Source of the DNA: Acidaminobacter sp.
GTDB lineage: Bacteria; Bacillota; Clostridia; Peptostreptococcales; Acidaminobacteraceae
Length of the DNA stretch: 64,000 nt
NCBI RefSeq assembly: GCF_030247605.1
Contig: NZ_JAOTSB010000006.1
Coordinates: 1-64,000, forward strand
Direction of reading: 5' to 3'
Shown piece by piece: positions 24,117-32,752 of this stretch (position 1 is its first letter; every line of letters begins with the position of its first letter). A program made the translations under genes and the position numbers. The notes under the pieces were generated by a model, which was not told the DNA's origin, searched no databases, and saw only the letters and a program-made list of their open reading frames with translations.

Positions 24117-24413
24117 GCTCAAACTCCTTTATAATTGAGAGCACAGGCCCTCGCAGCACACCCCCGCCGCGACATCCGCATGGGGGAAATTTTCTCTTAA
24201 GTAGCATCCTTTAAAATTATATACGACTTCCGGCGGCTGTCAACTGGTGATTTCAGCGCAGAAGCCCCGTTTTGAACCTCCCTTCCAAAGACTTTTCAAA
24301 GACTTTTCAAAGACTTTGCCGATGGTCATTAAATCCTCCAAATTTCCAAAGCCGCTGTTCAAATTTTCGTGTAGAATAGAAGTAACAATTCAACAATAGG
24401 GAGAAAATTTGAC
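24117..24413. other. Intergenic region between divergent abc-f and lysO genes
   Basis: Holds a small hairpin (CCCC...GGGG, about 24161-24186), a tandem of the unit AAAGACTTTTC (about 24288-24316) and the dispersed word in its extended form, TTTGCCGATGGTCAT (24315-24329). No gene is seen. Confidence 0.5.
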
Positions 24414-24695
24414 ATGTGGCGAATTTTGGTGTTTTTGGCGGTGGGCGTGACCATCGGCGCGGTAGTGAAGTTTGGGGAGCGGCAGAAGAAGTGGGTTGGG
24501 AGGCTTCAACAAATTGGGGTCGTCCTGCTGCTGTTTTCCATGGGGCTGTCCATAGGCCTCAATGAGGAGATTCTGGGGAACCTTCGGTCGCTGGGGATGC
24601 AGGCGTTTACCTACGCGGCGCTGACCAGTGTATTCAGCATCCTGGTGGTCTACGGACTCAGCCGGGTGCTTGTTCGGGAGGTGCGCCACAAATGA
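24414..24695 (+). CDS. LysO-type exporter, N-terminal part
   Basis: A 93-residue membrane protein matching the N-terminal half of LysO (DUF340; lysine exporter YbjE of E. coli): GERQKKWVGRLQQIGVVLLLFSMGLSIGLNEEILGNLRSLG. In E. coli one gene encodes both halves; here they are separate frames overlapping by 4 bp. The starting codons include the dispersed word GACCATCGGC (24449-24458). Confidence 0.82.
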   Translation: MWRILVFLAVGVTIGAVVKFGERQKKWVGRLQQIGVVLLLFSMGLSIGLNEEILGNLRSLGMQAFTYAALTSVFSILVVYGLSRVLVREVRHK

Positions 24696-25288
24696 TTTGG
24701 ATGCTGATTGGTGCGATCGCAGCGGGGATTGGCGTGGGATACGTCGCCCTTCCGCCTGAGGCGGGAGGTCTGATTGGGGAGCTCACCCTGTGGGCGCTGA
24801 ATTTTTTGATTCTGATGATTGGCATCGAGGTGGGCCAGAACCTCTCGGTGTTTAAGGAGATCCGGAAGCACGGGACCATGCTGGTGGCGATTCCCCTTGG
24901 GATCATTGCCGGCAGCGCTCTGGGGGGATTTGTATCGAGTCTGATGTTTGGCCAGCCCGCATCTACGGGGCTCGCCATAGCGGCGGGGTACGGCTGGTAC
25001 AGCCTTTCCGGGATCCTGCTGACGACGCTGGACAGTGCCCAGACGGGGGCGGTGGCGTTCATGACCAATATCTTCAGGGAGCTCATGACGATCATCAGCG
25101 TGCCGTTCCTGGCAAAATATTTGAACCACTATTCGGCAATTGCCCCAGCGGGGGCGACTGCCATGGACTCGACGCTGCCGGTGATTTCGAGGTATACGGA
25201 TCCTGAGGCGGCCATCATGGCGTTTTTCAGCGGGGTGGTGCTGTCTGCCCTGGTGCCGGTGCTGGTGCCGTTCTTTTACGGGTTGTAG
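24692..25288 (+). CDS. LysO-type exporter, C-terminal core
   Basis: A 198-residue membrane protein with the LysO core: LILMIGIEVGQNLS, IIAGSALGGFVSSL, ASTGLAIAAGYGWYSLSGILL (the GYGWYSLSG motif is characteristic) and GATAMDSTLPVI. Works with the preceding small subunit. A lysine or related amino-acid exporter fits a proteolytic lifestyle. Confidence 0.85.
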   Translation: MIWMLIGAIAAGIGVGYVALPPEAGGLIGELTLWALNFLILMIGIEVGQNLSVFKEIRKHGTMLVAIPLGIIAGSALGGFVSSLMFGQPASTGLAIAAGYGWYSLSGILLTTLDSAQTGAVAFMTNIFRELMTIISVPFLAKYLNHYSAIAPAGATAMDSTLPVISRYTDPEAAIMAFFSGVVLSALVPVLVPFFYGL

Positions 25289-25407
25289 GGTTTGCCGGGA
25301 TGTCAATTTTGCGGGTGGCTGGGTTAGGTGACCATCGGCTGAAGCTTTGAAGGGAACAGGTTAGGCGGGCCGAGGGGTCAGCTGTCGAAAATCAGGGAGG
25401 GTTAACA

Positions 25408-25935
25408 GTGAAAAACAACAATGTCTATCACGATGCGGTATTGAGAACGGCTCAGGATATGTGCGTGGCGGCTAAGACGGCGCCAAAGGGGCGCGGCGTG
25501 GATCATATTGAAACGGTGGTTTTGTCTGGGGCGGAGGCTTTGGAGCCGCTGGCAGAGCGCATGAAGGCGATTGGTGAAGAGGGCGGCGCGGCGTTTTTTG
25601 TCCGGGACGCGGCCAACGTTCTGAATTCGGAGGCGGTGGTGCTCATAGGCACGACGCTGTCTCAGCGCGGGGTGCCCCTCTGCGGGATGTGCGGGTATAA
25701 GGACTGCGGGGCGAGCAAGGCCGCGGGCGGGATCTGCACCTTCGACGTGACAGACCTGGGCATTGCGGTGGGGTCGGCGGTGTCACTGGCGGCGGATCGA
25801 CGGGTGGACAACCGGGTGATGTTTTCTATTGGGAAGGCGGCGGTTGAGCTGGGTCTTTTTGAGTCTGAGGTTAAGATTGCGTATGGGATGCCGCTGTCGG
25901 TCAAGGGGAAGAGCCCTTATTTTGACAGAGGGTAA
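25408..25935 (+). CDS. DUF2148 ferredoxin-like domain protein
   Basis: A 175-residue protein of the DUF2148 type, with N-terminal AAKTAPKGRGVD and central CGMCGYKDCGASKAAGGICTF, whose Cys pattern suggests an Fe-S cluster. Specific role unknown. It lies 128 bp before iorA, and family members often sit near ferredoxin-dependent oxidoreductases. The gap before it contains the word GACCATCGGC (25330-25339). Confidence 0.82.
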   Translation: MKNNNVYHDAVLRTAQDMCVAAKTAPKGRGVDHIETVVLSGAEALEPLAERMKAIGEEGGAAFFVRDAANVLNSEAVVLIGTTLSQRGVPLCGMCGYKDCGASKAAGGICTFDVTDLGIAVGSAVSLAADRRVDNRVMFSIGKAAVELGLFESEVKIAYGMPLSVKGKSPYFDRG

Positions 25936-26063
25936 TCGAATTTGTTGGCTGTGTTGGATGCGAATTCTGACTTGGAAGACAGCGTAATACAATTTGAAAT
26001 TTCTTGTGCTTGAGCAGGCGTGATAGGGAACTTAAGGCAATAGTCTTTGAGGGAGGGATCTTC

Positions 26064-27983
26064 TTGGAAGTCAAGCTGATGACAGGGAATGAGGCGGCGG
26101 CCCGGGGGTTTTACGAGGCCGGCGGTCTGGTGGCGTCAAGCTATCCGGGCTCACCGACAGTAGAGCTGCTGGAGGCGGTCCGGGCGTATTCACCAGAGGT
26201 CTATGCAGAGTTTTCCGTCAATGAGAAGGTGGCGTTGGAGGTCGGGATTGGCGCGTCCTTCACGGGGGCTAGGGCCATGGTATCCATGAAGCATGTGGGG
26301 GTCAACATAGCCATGGATCCACTCATGACGTTTACGCAAACGCCTATTCAGGGTGGATTTTTGCTGGTGTCAGGGGAAGACCCCGGCATGGCGTCCTCCC
26401 AAAACGAGCAGGATAACCGGGTGCTGGGGAAATTCGCCAATATGGCGATTCTGGATCCGGGCTCTTCCCAGGAAGCCAAGGACTTTGCCAAGCTTGGGTT
26501 TTCCCTCAGCGAGGACTATGGTCTGCCGGTTATGCTCCGCATGACAAGCCGGGTCTGCCACAGCCGGGGGCCGGTTGAAGAATTGGAGCGGGAAGTTCGG
26601 GACATCTCGGGCTTTTCCAAGATCCCGGAGGATTTTGGCATGGTGCCGCCCAACACGTTTCCAAAGCAATTTGAGATGAAAAAGCGCATCGAGCGCTTGA
26701 CGGCGGAAGCCTGCGGATGGGACATCAACTTCCTTGAGGTTTGGGAGGGAGATGGGAGAAACTCGGTGCAGCGGCTAGCGCCTATCGACCCCCAGTTTCT
26801 CTCTCCGCACAAGACCCTGATTATCACCTCGGGGCTATTGTACTACAACCTGAAAGAGCTGGAGGCGCCTGTCGACATATACAAGCTGGGCATGGTGTAT
26901 CCGCTGCCAATAGAAGCACTCCGGTCTCTGGCAGAGGATTACGAGCAGGTGCTGGTTCTGGAGGAGCTGACGCCGTTCATTGAGAACGAGCTCAAGATCC
27001 ACGGCATTGCCTGTGAAGGCAAAAAATACTTCAGCTTTACCGGAGAGCTGCATACGGAGCTGATTGAGGCGGGGCTGGTGAAAGCCGGTGTCCTTAAGGC
27101 AGCGAATTATGAGACCGCCGGAGAAGTGGACACAGTAGCCCGGATTTCCATGTTCTGCGCGGGCTGTCCGCACCGGCCGGTGTTTGACATACTGAAGAAG
27201 AACAAAATCAGCGTGATTGGCGATATTGGCTGCTACTCCCTGGCGGTGCTGGAGCCGCTGCATATGCTGAATACGATTATTAGTATGGGGGCGACCATCG
27301 GCATAATGAAGGGCATGAGCAAGGCGCTGTCCCTCAGTGGGAAGGCGGAGCCACTGGTCAGCGTGATTGGGGACGGCACGTTTTTCCACTCGGGCATGAC
27401 GGGAGCGCTGAACCTGCTGCACCAGCTGGATCCGGCAGCCAACCTGACGCTGATCATCCTGAACAACGGGACCACAGCCATGACAGGCGGCCAGATGACC
27501 GCCACCTCCGGCAGCTACACGAAGGACTGGGACATGAACACCTCCATTCCGGAGCTGCTGAAGGCCATGGGCTTCCCGAGAGTCAGGGTCGTGGACCAGT
27601 TTGACTACAAGGGGGCCAAGGCGGCCATTGAGGAGGAGCTGAAGTTTGAGGGGCTGTCCATCGTGATGACCACCCGGCCGTGTGCCCTCAATTTCAAGAT
27701 CCGCGAGCCTTATTTCGTCGTGGACCCGCAGATTTGTATTGGCTGCCGCAGCTGTGTCAAAACCAATTGCCCGCCGATAGTCATGAAAGCCTACAACGGC
27801 ATCGAAAAGCTCAAATCTTCCATTGACCCGGACCTTTGCGTGGGCTGCTCGGTCTGTTCACAAGTGTGCCCGGTCAGCGCGATTTCGCGTGTCGGGGACA
27901 AAGGCCGAAACGGGGAAAAAGCCTCAACGCTGGTTGAAGCCCTGCCGGCGGACAAGTCTCCGGAAGAAGGGGGGAAGCGGTGA
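26064..27983 (+). CDS. iorA: Indolepyruvate:ferredoxin oxidoreductase, alpha subunit
   Basis: Oxidative decarboxylation of aryl 2-oxoacids to aryl-acetyl-CoA with ferredoxin reduction, used in aromatic amino-acid fermentation. The 639-residue protein has the pyrimidine-binding domain (GNEAAARGFYEAGG...SYPGSPTVE), the C-terminal TPP-binding domain (GDIGCYSL, GDGTFFHSGMTGALN, NNGTTAMTGGQ), and two [4Fe-4S] sites (CIGCRSCVKTNC, CVGCSVCSQVC at about 570-625). TTG 26064 is chosen because GAGGGAGG precedes it by eight bases. The stop overlaps the iorB ATG. Confidence 0.95.
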   Translation: MEVKLMTGNEAAARGFYEAGGLVASSYPGSPTVELLEAVRAYSPEVYAEFSVNEKVALEVGIGASFTGARAMVSMKHVGVNIAMDPLMTFTQTPIQGGFLLVSGEDPGMASSQNEQDNRVLGKFANMAILDPGSSQEAKDFAKLGFSLSEDYGLPVMLRMTSRVCHSRGPVEELEREVRDISGFSKIPEDFGMVPPNTFPKQFEMKKRIERLTAEACGWDINFLEVWEGDGRNSVQRLAPIDPQFLSPHKTLIITSGLLYYNLKELEAPVDIYKLGMVYPLPIEALRSLAEDYEQVLVLEELTPFIENELKIHGIACEGKKYFSFTGELHTELIEAGLVKAGVLKAANYETAGEVDTVARISMFCAGCPHRPVFDILKKNKISVIGDIGCYSLAVLEPLHMLNTIISMGATIGIMKGMSKALSLSGKAEPLVSVIGDGTFFHSGMTGALNLLHQLDPAANLTLIILNNGTTAMTGGQMTATSGSYTKDWDMNTSIPELLKAMGFPRVRVVDQFDYKGAKAAIEEELKFEGLSIVMTTRPCALNFKIREPYFVVDPQICIGCRSCVKTNCPPIVMKAYNGIEKLKSSIDPDLCVGCSVCSQVCPVSAISRVGDKGRNGEKASTLVEALPADKSPEEGGKR

Positions 27984-28567
27984 TGGTTAAAAACATTATG
28001 CTGGGCGGCGTCGGCGGCCAGGGGCTCGTCATGACGACGGCCATTATCAGCGAGGCTGCTTTCCTGGCTGGCTTCGACGTCAAGACGAACGACGTGATCG
28101 GGCTGTCTCAGCGGGGCGGCAAGGTATGGGGCAGCGTGCGCTATGGGGAAGAGGTCTTTTCGCCTAACATTGCGCCTGGCCGCGCGGATGTGCTGTTGGC
28201 TCTGGAGGCGCTGGAAGGCCTGCGGTGGAGCGGGTTCGTGAAGGCTGGCGGCGTGGTGATCCTGAATACTGCGAAGATTCCGCCGGTGCCTGTGATTACG
28301 GAGAAGGCGGCGTATCCGGAGGACATCGAAGGGTTGATTGCGGGGGATGGCCAGAGAGCGGTCGAGGTCAGGGCGGTCAATGCGCTGGAAGAGGCCCGGA
28401 AGCTGGGTAATTTGAAAGTGGTGAATATGGTGACTATCGGTATGCTCTCTGCAGTGCTGGAGGACATTCCGGTGGACTGCTGGCGCCAAGCCATAGAGGC
28501 TCACGTGCCGGAAAAGACGCTGGCGCTGAACCTGAAAGCATTTGATCTTGGGCGCGAGATCAGGTAA
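27983..28567 (+). CDS. iorB: Indolepyruvate:ferredoxin oxidoreductase, beta subunit
   Basis: The gamma-domain (CoA-binding) partner of IorA: 194 residues with GGVGGQGLVMTTAIISEAAFLAG at the N-terminus and SQRGGKVWGSVRYG, both typical. Overlaps iorA in TGATG, so translation is coupled. Confidence 0.93.
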   Translation: MVKNIMLGGVGGQGLVMTTAIISEAAFLAGFDVKTNDVIGLSQRGGKVWGSVRYGEEVFSPNIAPGRADVLLALEALEGLRWSGFVKAGGVVILNTAKIPPVPVITEKAAYPEDIEGLIAGDGQRAVEVRAVNALEEARKLGNLKVVNMVTIGMLSAVLEDIPVDCWRQAIEAHVPEKTLALNLKAFDLGREIR

Positions 28568-28676
28568 CATTGAAAAGATGAGAAGTGTTTTTACTGCCGC
28601 GCGGTGCCGGGCCAATCTTTGAGTCCGGTGCCGCGTCTTGGCGTCGTGAATATGTAATTTTTATGAGGTGAAGAGG

Positions 28677-29735
28677 TTGAAGGAAATAGAAGCATTTGGA
28701 CAAGCGGTGTCAGACACCGTCCTTTCAAACGCGGCGGATACTGGACCCGGTATCGCGGGGCCTGGGCTGTCCGGGCCGGGCTGCGAGATCATTGAGCCGG
28801 AGGGGCCGCTGAAGTCGCTGCGGGAGATCGAACGCAGTCTAACGAAGACTTACAAGAAGGACCTGTGGTCCAAGTTTGTGCAGGCCATCAACGACTATGA
28901 CATGCTTAAGCCCGGGGACAAGGTGGCAGTGGCCATTTCCGGGGGCAAGGACAGCATGCTGATGGCGAAGCTGTTCCAAGAGCTGAAGCGCCATCAGAAG
29001 TTCCCCTTTGAGGTGGAATTCATCTCCATGGATCCGGGATATCATCCGGAGATCCGTAAACTGATGGAGGAGAACTGCCGGCACCTGGGGATTCAACTGG
29101 AAATCTTTGATAAGAAGGTCTTTGAATCCATTGAAAAGCTCGCGTCGGATTATCCCTGCTACCTCTGTGCGAAGATGAGACGGGGGATCCTTTACAAGAA
29201 AGCCCGGGAGCTGGGATGCAACAAAGTGGCGCTGGGGCATCACCACGACGACGTCATTGAGACGACCCTGCTGAATTTGTTCTTCCAGGGGACCTTCGGG
29301 ACTATGATGCCTAAGCTGAAATCCACCAATTATCCTGGCATAGAACTGATTAGGCCGATGTACTACATCCGCGAAAAGGACATCCTGAGGTTCACCCAGT
29401 CCTCAGGCATCTGGCCGCTGAACTGCGCCTGCATGGTAGCCGCCAAGCGGACTTCGAACCGCCGCTACGAGCTGAAGGCGCTGCTTGAGACTCTGAAGAC
29501 CATGAACCCGGATGTGGAGAAGTGCCTCTTCCACGCGGCGGAAAACGTGGATATGGGGATGGTCCTGGGCTGGCGCAAGGACGGCGCCGTGCACTCTTTC
29601 CTGGACGCCTATGAGGAAAGGATGCCTAAGAGCTGGCTGGAAATGGACAATGAGGCTGGTTCAGGAACTGACGGCGCCTCTGCCGGCTATTTGGATGAGA
29701 CAGTCATTAATAGGGGAGGCGATCAAGATGAATAG
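28677..29735 (+). CDS. TtcA-family tRNA thiolation protein with an N-terminal extension
   Basis: ATP-dependent PP-loop tRNA 2-thiocytidine synthase family. SGGKDSMLMAKLF is the PP-loop motif; CYLCAKMRRG and NCACM provide the Cys residues expected for an Fe-S cluster. Typical TtcA begins near the segment LREIERSLTKTYKKDLWSKF. Here about 45 extra residues precede it, including GPGIAGPGLSGPG and a REP-like palindrome GGTGTCAGACACC in coding sequence (28706-28718). TTG 28677 with GAGG upstream gives the long form; an internal start is possible. Ends overlapping the lysE start. Confidence 0.88.
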   Translation: MKEIEAFGQAVSDTVLSNAADTGPGIAGPGLSGPGCEIIEPEGPLKSLREIERSLTKTYKKDLWSKFVQAINDYDMLKPGDKVAVAISGGKDSMLMAKLFQELKRHQKFPFEVEFISMDPGYHPEIRKLMEENCRHLGIQLEIFDKKVFESIEKLASDYPCYLCAKMRRGILYKKARELGCNKVALGHHHDDVIETTLLNLFFQGTFGTMMPKLKSTNYPGIELIRPMYYIREKDILRFTQSSGIWPLNCACMVAAKRTSNRRYELKALLETLKTMNPDVEKCLFHAAENVDMGMVLGWRKDGAVHSFLDAYEERMPKSWLEMDNEAGSGTDGASAGYLDETVINRGGDQDE

Positions 29736-30360
29736 CCTGTTTCAGGGCTTCCTGCTGGGGCTGGCCTATGTGGCGCCAATTGGCATGCAGAATCTCAATG
29801 TCATCAATTCCGCCCTGACTATGGATCGATGGCGGGCGCTCATGGTGGCCTGGATCACGGTTCTCTTTGACATTTCCCTGGCGGTGGTATGTTTTCTGGG
29901 CGTGGGCACCCTTGTTGGGGCCAATGACCTGATTCGCGCGGCCTTTCTTCTCGTGGGCGGCATTATGGTCGTCAGTATTGGCGTGAGTATCATGCGGTCG
30001 ACACCGAAGCTGGAAACAGACCGGACGCCAAAGACGATCCAGGCCATAGCGCTGACCTGCTTTGTGGTGACCTGGATGAACCCCCAGGCGCTGATTGACG
30101 GCTCGCTGCTCCTTGGCGGGATGAAGGCCACGCTGACGGCAGCCCAGGGCAACCTGTTTCTCCTTGGCGTCTGCGCGGCGTCCATGACTTGGTTTACGGG
30201 GCTTTCCCTGGTTACAAACCACTTCAACAAACTGATCGACCTGAAGGTGCTCAAAATAGTGAACCTGGTCTGCGGTGTCATTGTGATCTACTTTGGCCTC
30301 AAGCTGTTCGTCAGCTTTTATGGGCTGATTCCAACTGTCATGGCAGCGCTGGGGCGGTAG
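29728..30360 (+). CDS. LysE-family amino-acid exporter
   Basis: A 210-residue membrane protein with six helices and the N-terminal LysE motif GFLLGLAYVAPIGMQN and the central TWMNPQALIDG. Exports basic amino acids or similar. ATG 29728 has GGGGAGG upstream and lies inside the end of ttcA. A second amino-acid exporter beside LysO. Confidence 0.9.
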   Translation: MNSLFQGFLLGLAYVAPIGMQNLNVINSALTMDRWRALMVAWITVLFDISLAVVCFLGVGTLVGANDLIRAAFLLVGGIMVVSIGVSIMRSTPKLETDRTPKTIQAIALTCFVVTWMNPQALIDGSLLLGGMKATLTAAQGNLFLLGVCAASMTWFTGLSLVTNHFNKLIDLKVLKIVNLVCGVIVIYFGLKLFVSFYGLIPTVMAALGR

Positions 30361-30370
30361 ATTTTCGCTT

Positions 30371-30441
30371 TGGTGACGCGGACGGCTTTCAACTTGGTGA
30401 CGCGGACAAAAACCAATTTGGGGACGGTAATGAATTTGTAA
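30371..30441 (+). repeat. REP-like boxes upstream of the ABC exporter
   Basis: Two GGTGACGCGGAC boxes and one GGGGACGGTAATGAATTTGTAA box. The same order recurs in direct orientation downstream of the gene (32477-32526). Confidence 0.8.
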
Positions 30442-30458
30442 TAAAAGGAGATTCCTAT

Positions 30459-32219
30459 ATGATCAAACGGTTTGCCGGATACTTCCGGCCGCACCTTCAC
30501 TTATTCGTACTCGACATGGTCTTCGCGTTTCTGATCGCGGCCATTGACCTGGTGTTCCCGGTCTTGTCCCGTCAGATCGTCAACGACTTCATTCCCAATC
30601 AAAACCTGGCTATGCTGATCAACTACTCGCTGATCGCCCTGGGCCTCTTCGTAATCCGGATGTTCAGCTCCTATGTCGTGGGCTACTGGGGCCACATCAT
30701 GGGCGCCAGAATCGAGGTCGACATGAAGCGGGACCTCTTCACCCACATGCAGAAGCTCCACCACAAGTTCTTCGACAAGAACCGGACCGGCCAGATCATG
30801 AACCGCTTCACCGGCGACCTGTTCGAGGTCGCGGAGCTGGCCCATCACGGCCCGGAGGATCTCTTCATCTCCGCCGTCATGCTGCTGGGCAGCTTTTTCA
30901 TCCTGCTGACCATCAACGTACCTCTGACTCTGATCGTCTTCTCTTTCATTGCGATCCTCATCATCTTCACCCTCTGGCGCCGCGTCGCCATGCTGAAGGC
31001 CTTCCGCGCCCAAAAGGCCCGGCACGCCGACCTCAACTCCAAGCTTGAGAACAGCGTCACCGGCATCCGCCTGGCCAAAGCTTTCTCCAACGAAGGCTAC
31101 GAGCAGGACCGGTTTGAATACTACAACCGCCAGTACTACGAGTCCAAAGGTCAATCCTTCTTCCAAATGAGCATCTTCATGATGGTCAACGGCTTTCTCA
31201 CCGATCTCCTCAACCTGGCTGTGATCGCTGTGGGCGGATACTTCGTCTTCATGAGCTGGATCAACCTGGGGGACCTGCTGGCCTACATCCTCTACGTCAG
31301 CTTCATGCTCAAGCCGGTCCGCCGCCTGATGGAATTCACCCAGCAGCTGCAGCTTGGCCTTTCGGGTCTTGAGCGCTTCGCGGAAATCATGGACACCGAC
31401 CCCGAGATCGTCGATGCGCCTGACGCCGTAGACCTTGACGACATCAAAGGCGAGATCGAATTTGACAACGTCTCCTTCCGCTATAACCAGGAGGATAGCG
31501 ACGTCCTGAAGGCGTTCACCCTGAAGATCAAGCCCGGCGAGAAAGTGGCCATTGTGGGGGCTTCGGGGGTGGGCAAGACGACCATCGCCCAACTCGTTCC
31601 CAGGTTTTATGAGATCCAGGAAGGCGCCATCCGCCTGGACGGCAAGGACATCAGAAAAATCAAGCTCAGCGCTTTGAGGGACAAGATTGGCATAGTCAGC
31701 CAGGACGTCCTGATCTTCTATGGCACCATCAAGGAGAACATCCTCTACGGCCGCCCGAACGCCACCGACGACGAGGTCTTCGAGGCCGCCAGGCGCGCCA
31801 ACATCCACAACTTCATCCTCTCCCTGGACAAGGGCTACGAGACCATTGTGGGCGAGCGCGGCATCATGCTCTCCGGCGGCCAGAAGCAGCGCCTCTCCAT
31901 TGCCCGCCTTTTCCTGAAGAATCCCGAGATTCTGATCCTCGACGAGGCCACCAGCGCCCTGGATAATGAGAACGAAGCCATTGTCCAGCGCTCCTTAGAA
32001 GCTTTAGCCGATGGTCGCACCGCCATCATCATAGCCCACCGTCTATCGACCCTCCGCAGCTCTGACCGGATCATTGTCCTGGATCAGGGCAAAATCGCAG
32101 AAGAGGGCACCGAAGATGAGCTCCTGGAGCAAAAAGGAATCTACTGGCAGCTCCGAAGACTAGGTCTCGGCGAAAGCGACTCAAGTCTGATTCTGGCAGC
32201 GGAGAGTGCGGCGCTTTAG
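30459..32219 (+). CDS. ABC transporter, fused permease-ATPase (MsbA/LmrA type)
   Basis: A homodimeric exporter half: 586 residues with six N-terminal membrane helices (about 15-300) and an ATPase with Walker A GASGVGKTTIAQL, signature LSGGQKQRLSIARLFL, Walker B ILILDEATSALD and an H-loop in IAHRLST. Substrate (lipid, drug or peptide) is not readable. ATG 30459 has AAAGGAG upstream. The gene is bracketed by direct copies of REP-like boxes, and codon use is rich in C-ending codons, somewhat unlike its neighbours, which could mean transfer. Contains the word TTTAGCCGATGGTCGC (32004-32019). Confidence 0.93.
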   Translation: MIKRFAGYFRPHLHLFVLDMVFAFLIAAIDLVFPVLSRQIVNDFIPNQNLAMLINYSLIALGLFVIRMFSSYVVGYWGHIMGARIEVDMKRDLFTHMQKLHHKFFDKNRTGQIMNRFTGDLFEVAELAHHGPEDLFISAVMLLGSFFILLTINVPLTLIVFSFIAILIIFTLWRRVAMLKAFRAQKARHADLNSKLENSVTGIRLAKAFSNEGYEQDRFEYYNRQYYESKGQSFFQMSIFMMVNGFLTDLLNLAVIAVGGYFVFMSWINLGDLLAYILYVSFMLKPVRRLMEFTQQLQLGLSGLERFAEIMDTDPEIVDAPDAVDLDDIKGEIEFDNVSFRYNQEDSDVLKAFTLKIKPGEKVAIVGASGVGKTTIAQLVPRFYEIQEGAIRLDGKDIRKIKLSALRDKIGIVSQDVLIFYGTIKENILYGRPNATDDEVFEAARRANIHNFILSLDKGYETIVGERGIMLSGGQKQRLSIARLFLKNPEILILDEATSALDNENEAIVQRSLEALADGRTAIIIAHRLSTLRSSDRIIVLDQGKIAEEGTEDELLEQKGIYWQLRRLGLGESDSSLILAAESAAL

Positions 32220-32242
32220 GAAAACTGAAAAAATCAAAAGGA

Positions 32243-32272
32243 AAAGAGGCGCCCGCGGGCGCCTCTTTCGTG
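32243..32272 (+). terminator. Terminator after the ABC exporter
   Basis: AAAGAGGCGCCC / GGGCGCCTCTTT, a 12-bp stem followed by CGTGTTTT. Confidence 0.85.
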
Positions 32273-32348
32273 TTTTGTGAGGGGTAATCATACTTGTTCG
32301 GAAGTGAAGTTCGGAGGGCTGGTGAATCCATTGATATAACAAGCTTTC

Positions 32349-32454
32349 CACATTTTTCGAGTTTTTTTAATCAAAAAAAACACATTTTTCTATATAAATC
32401 ACCGCATTCAAAACACATTTTTCGTTGTTTTTTGACCGAAGATTTCACATTTTT
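32349..32454 (+). repeat. Four CACATTTTT boxes at about 32-bp spacing
   Basis: CACATTTTT starts at 32349, 32381, 32414 and 32446 (spacings 32, 33 and 32, about three helical turns) in AT-rich non-coding DNA. No gene is seen in the surrounding 300 bp. Confidence 0.6.
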
Positions 32455-32476
32455 AAGCAATCAGGACAAAGCTTCA

Positions 32477-32526
32477 GGTTGGTGACGCGGACAACTTTCA
32501 ACTTGGGGACGGTAATGATTTTGTAA
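32477..32526 (+). repeat. REP-like boxes downstream of the ABC exporter
   Basis: GGTGACGCGGACA, the linker ACTTTCAACTT, then GGGGACGGTAATG and TTTGTAA. A direct repeat of the arrangement at 30371-30441. Confidence 0.8.
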
Positions 32527-32546
32527 CATTCGCAATCTTCAAAATA

Positions 32547-32574
32547 AAAAAGCGATCCCTCAGGATCGCTTTTC
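32547..32574 (-). terminator. Terminator after tRNA-Leu
   Basis: AAAAAGCGATCC / GGATCGCTTTT hairpin; on the minus strand it ends in a T-rich run. Confidence 0.8.
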
Positions 32575-32587
32575 CATTTTCTCAGTT

Positions 32588-32674
32588 TGGTGCGAGAGGC
32601 GGGATTTGAACCCGCACGAGCATTAGCCCGCTACCCCCTCAAGATAGTGCGTCTGCCAGTTTCGCCACTCTCGC
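32588..32674 (-). tRNA. tRNA-Leu (anticodon GAG)
   Basis: An 87-nt cloverleaf on the minus strand. The acceptor stem GCGAGAG/CTCTCGC ends in an encoded CCA. The D arm has TGGCAGACGC, the anticodon stem CTATC/GGTAG has loop TTGAGGG (anticodon GAG), a long class II variable arm follows (CGGGCTAATGCTCG), and the T arm has GGTTCAAATCC. Reads CUC and CUU. Confidence 0.93.
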
Positions 32675-32752
32675 CCGCAAATCAGAACAAAACTAATGTT
32701 AAAGCATAATGGGCGAAGTGTCAACGGTTTATTATAAAATATTTTAATTTTT

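Noticed and set aside
32349-32454. CRISPR-like repeat-spacer pattern of CACATTTTT
   Set aside because: Repeats are nine bases in AT-rich DNA, too short for CRISPR; kept only as phased boxes.
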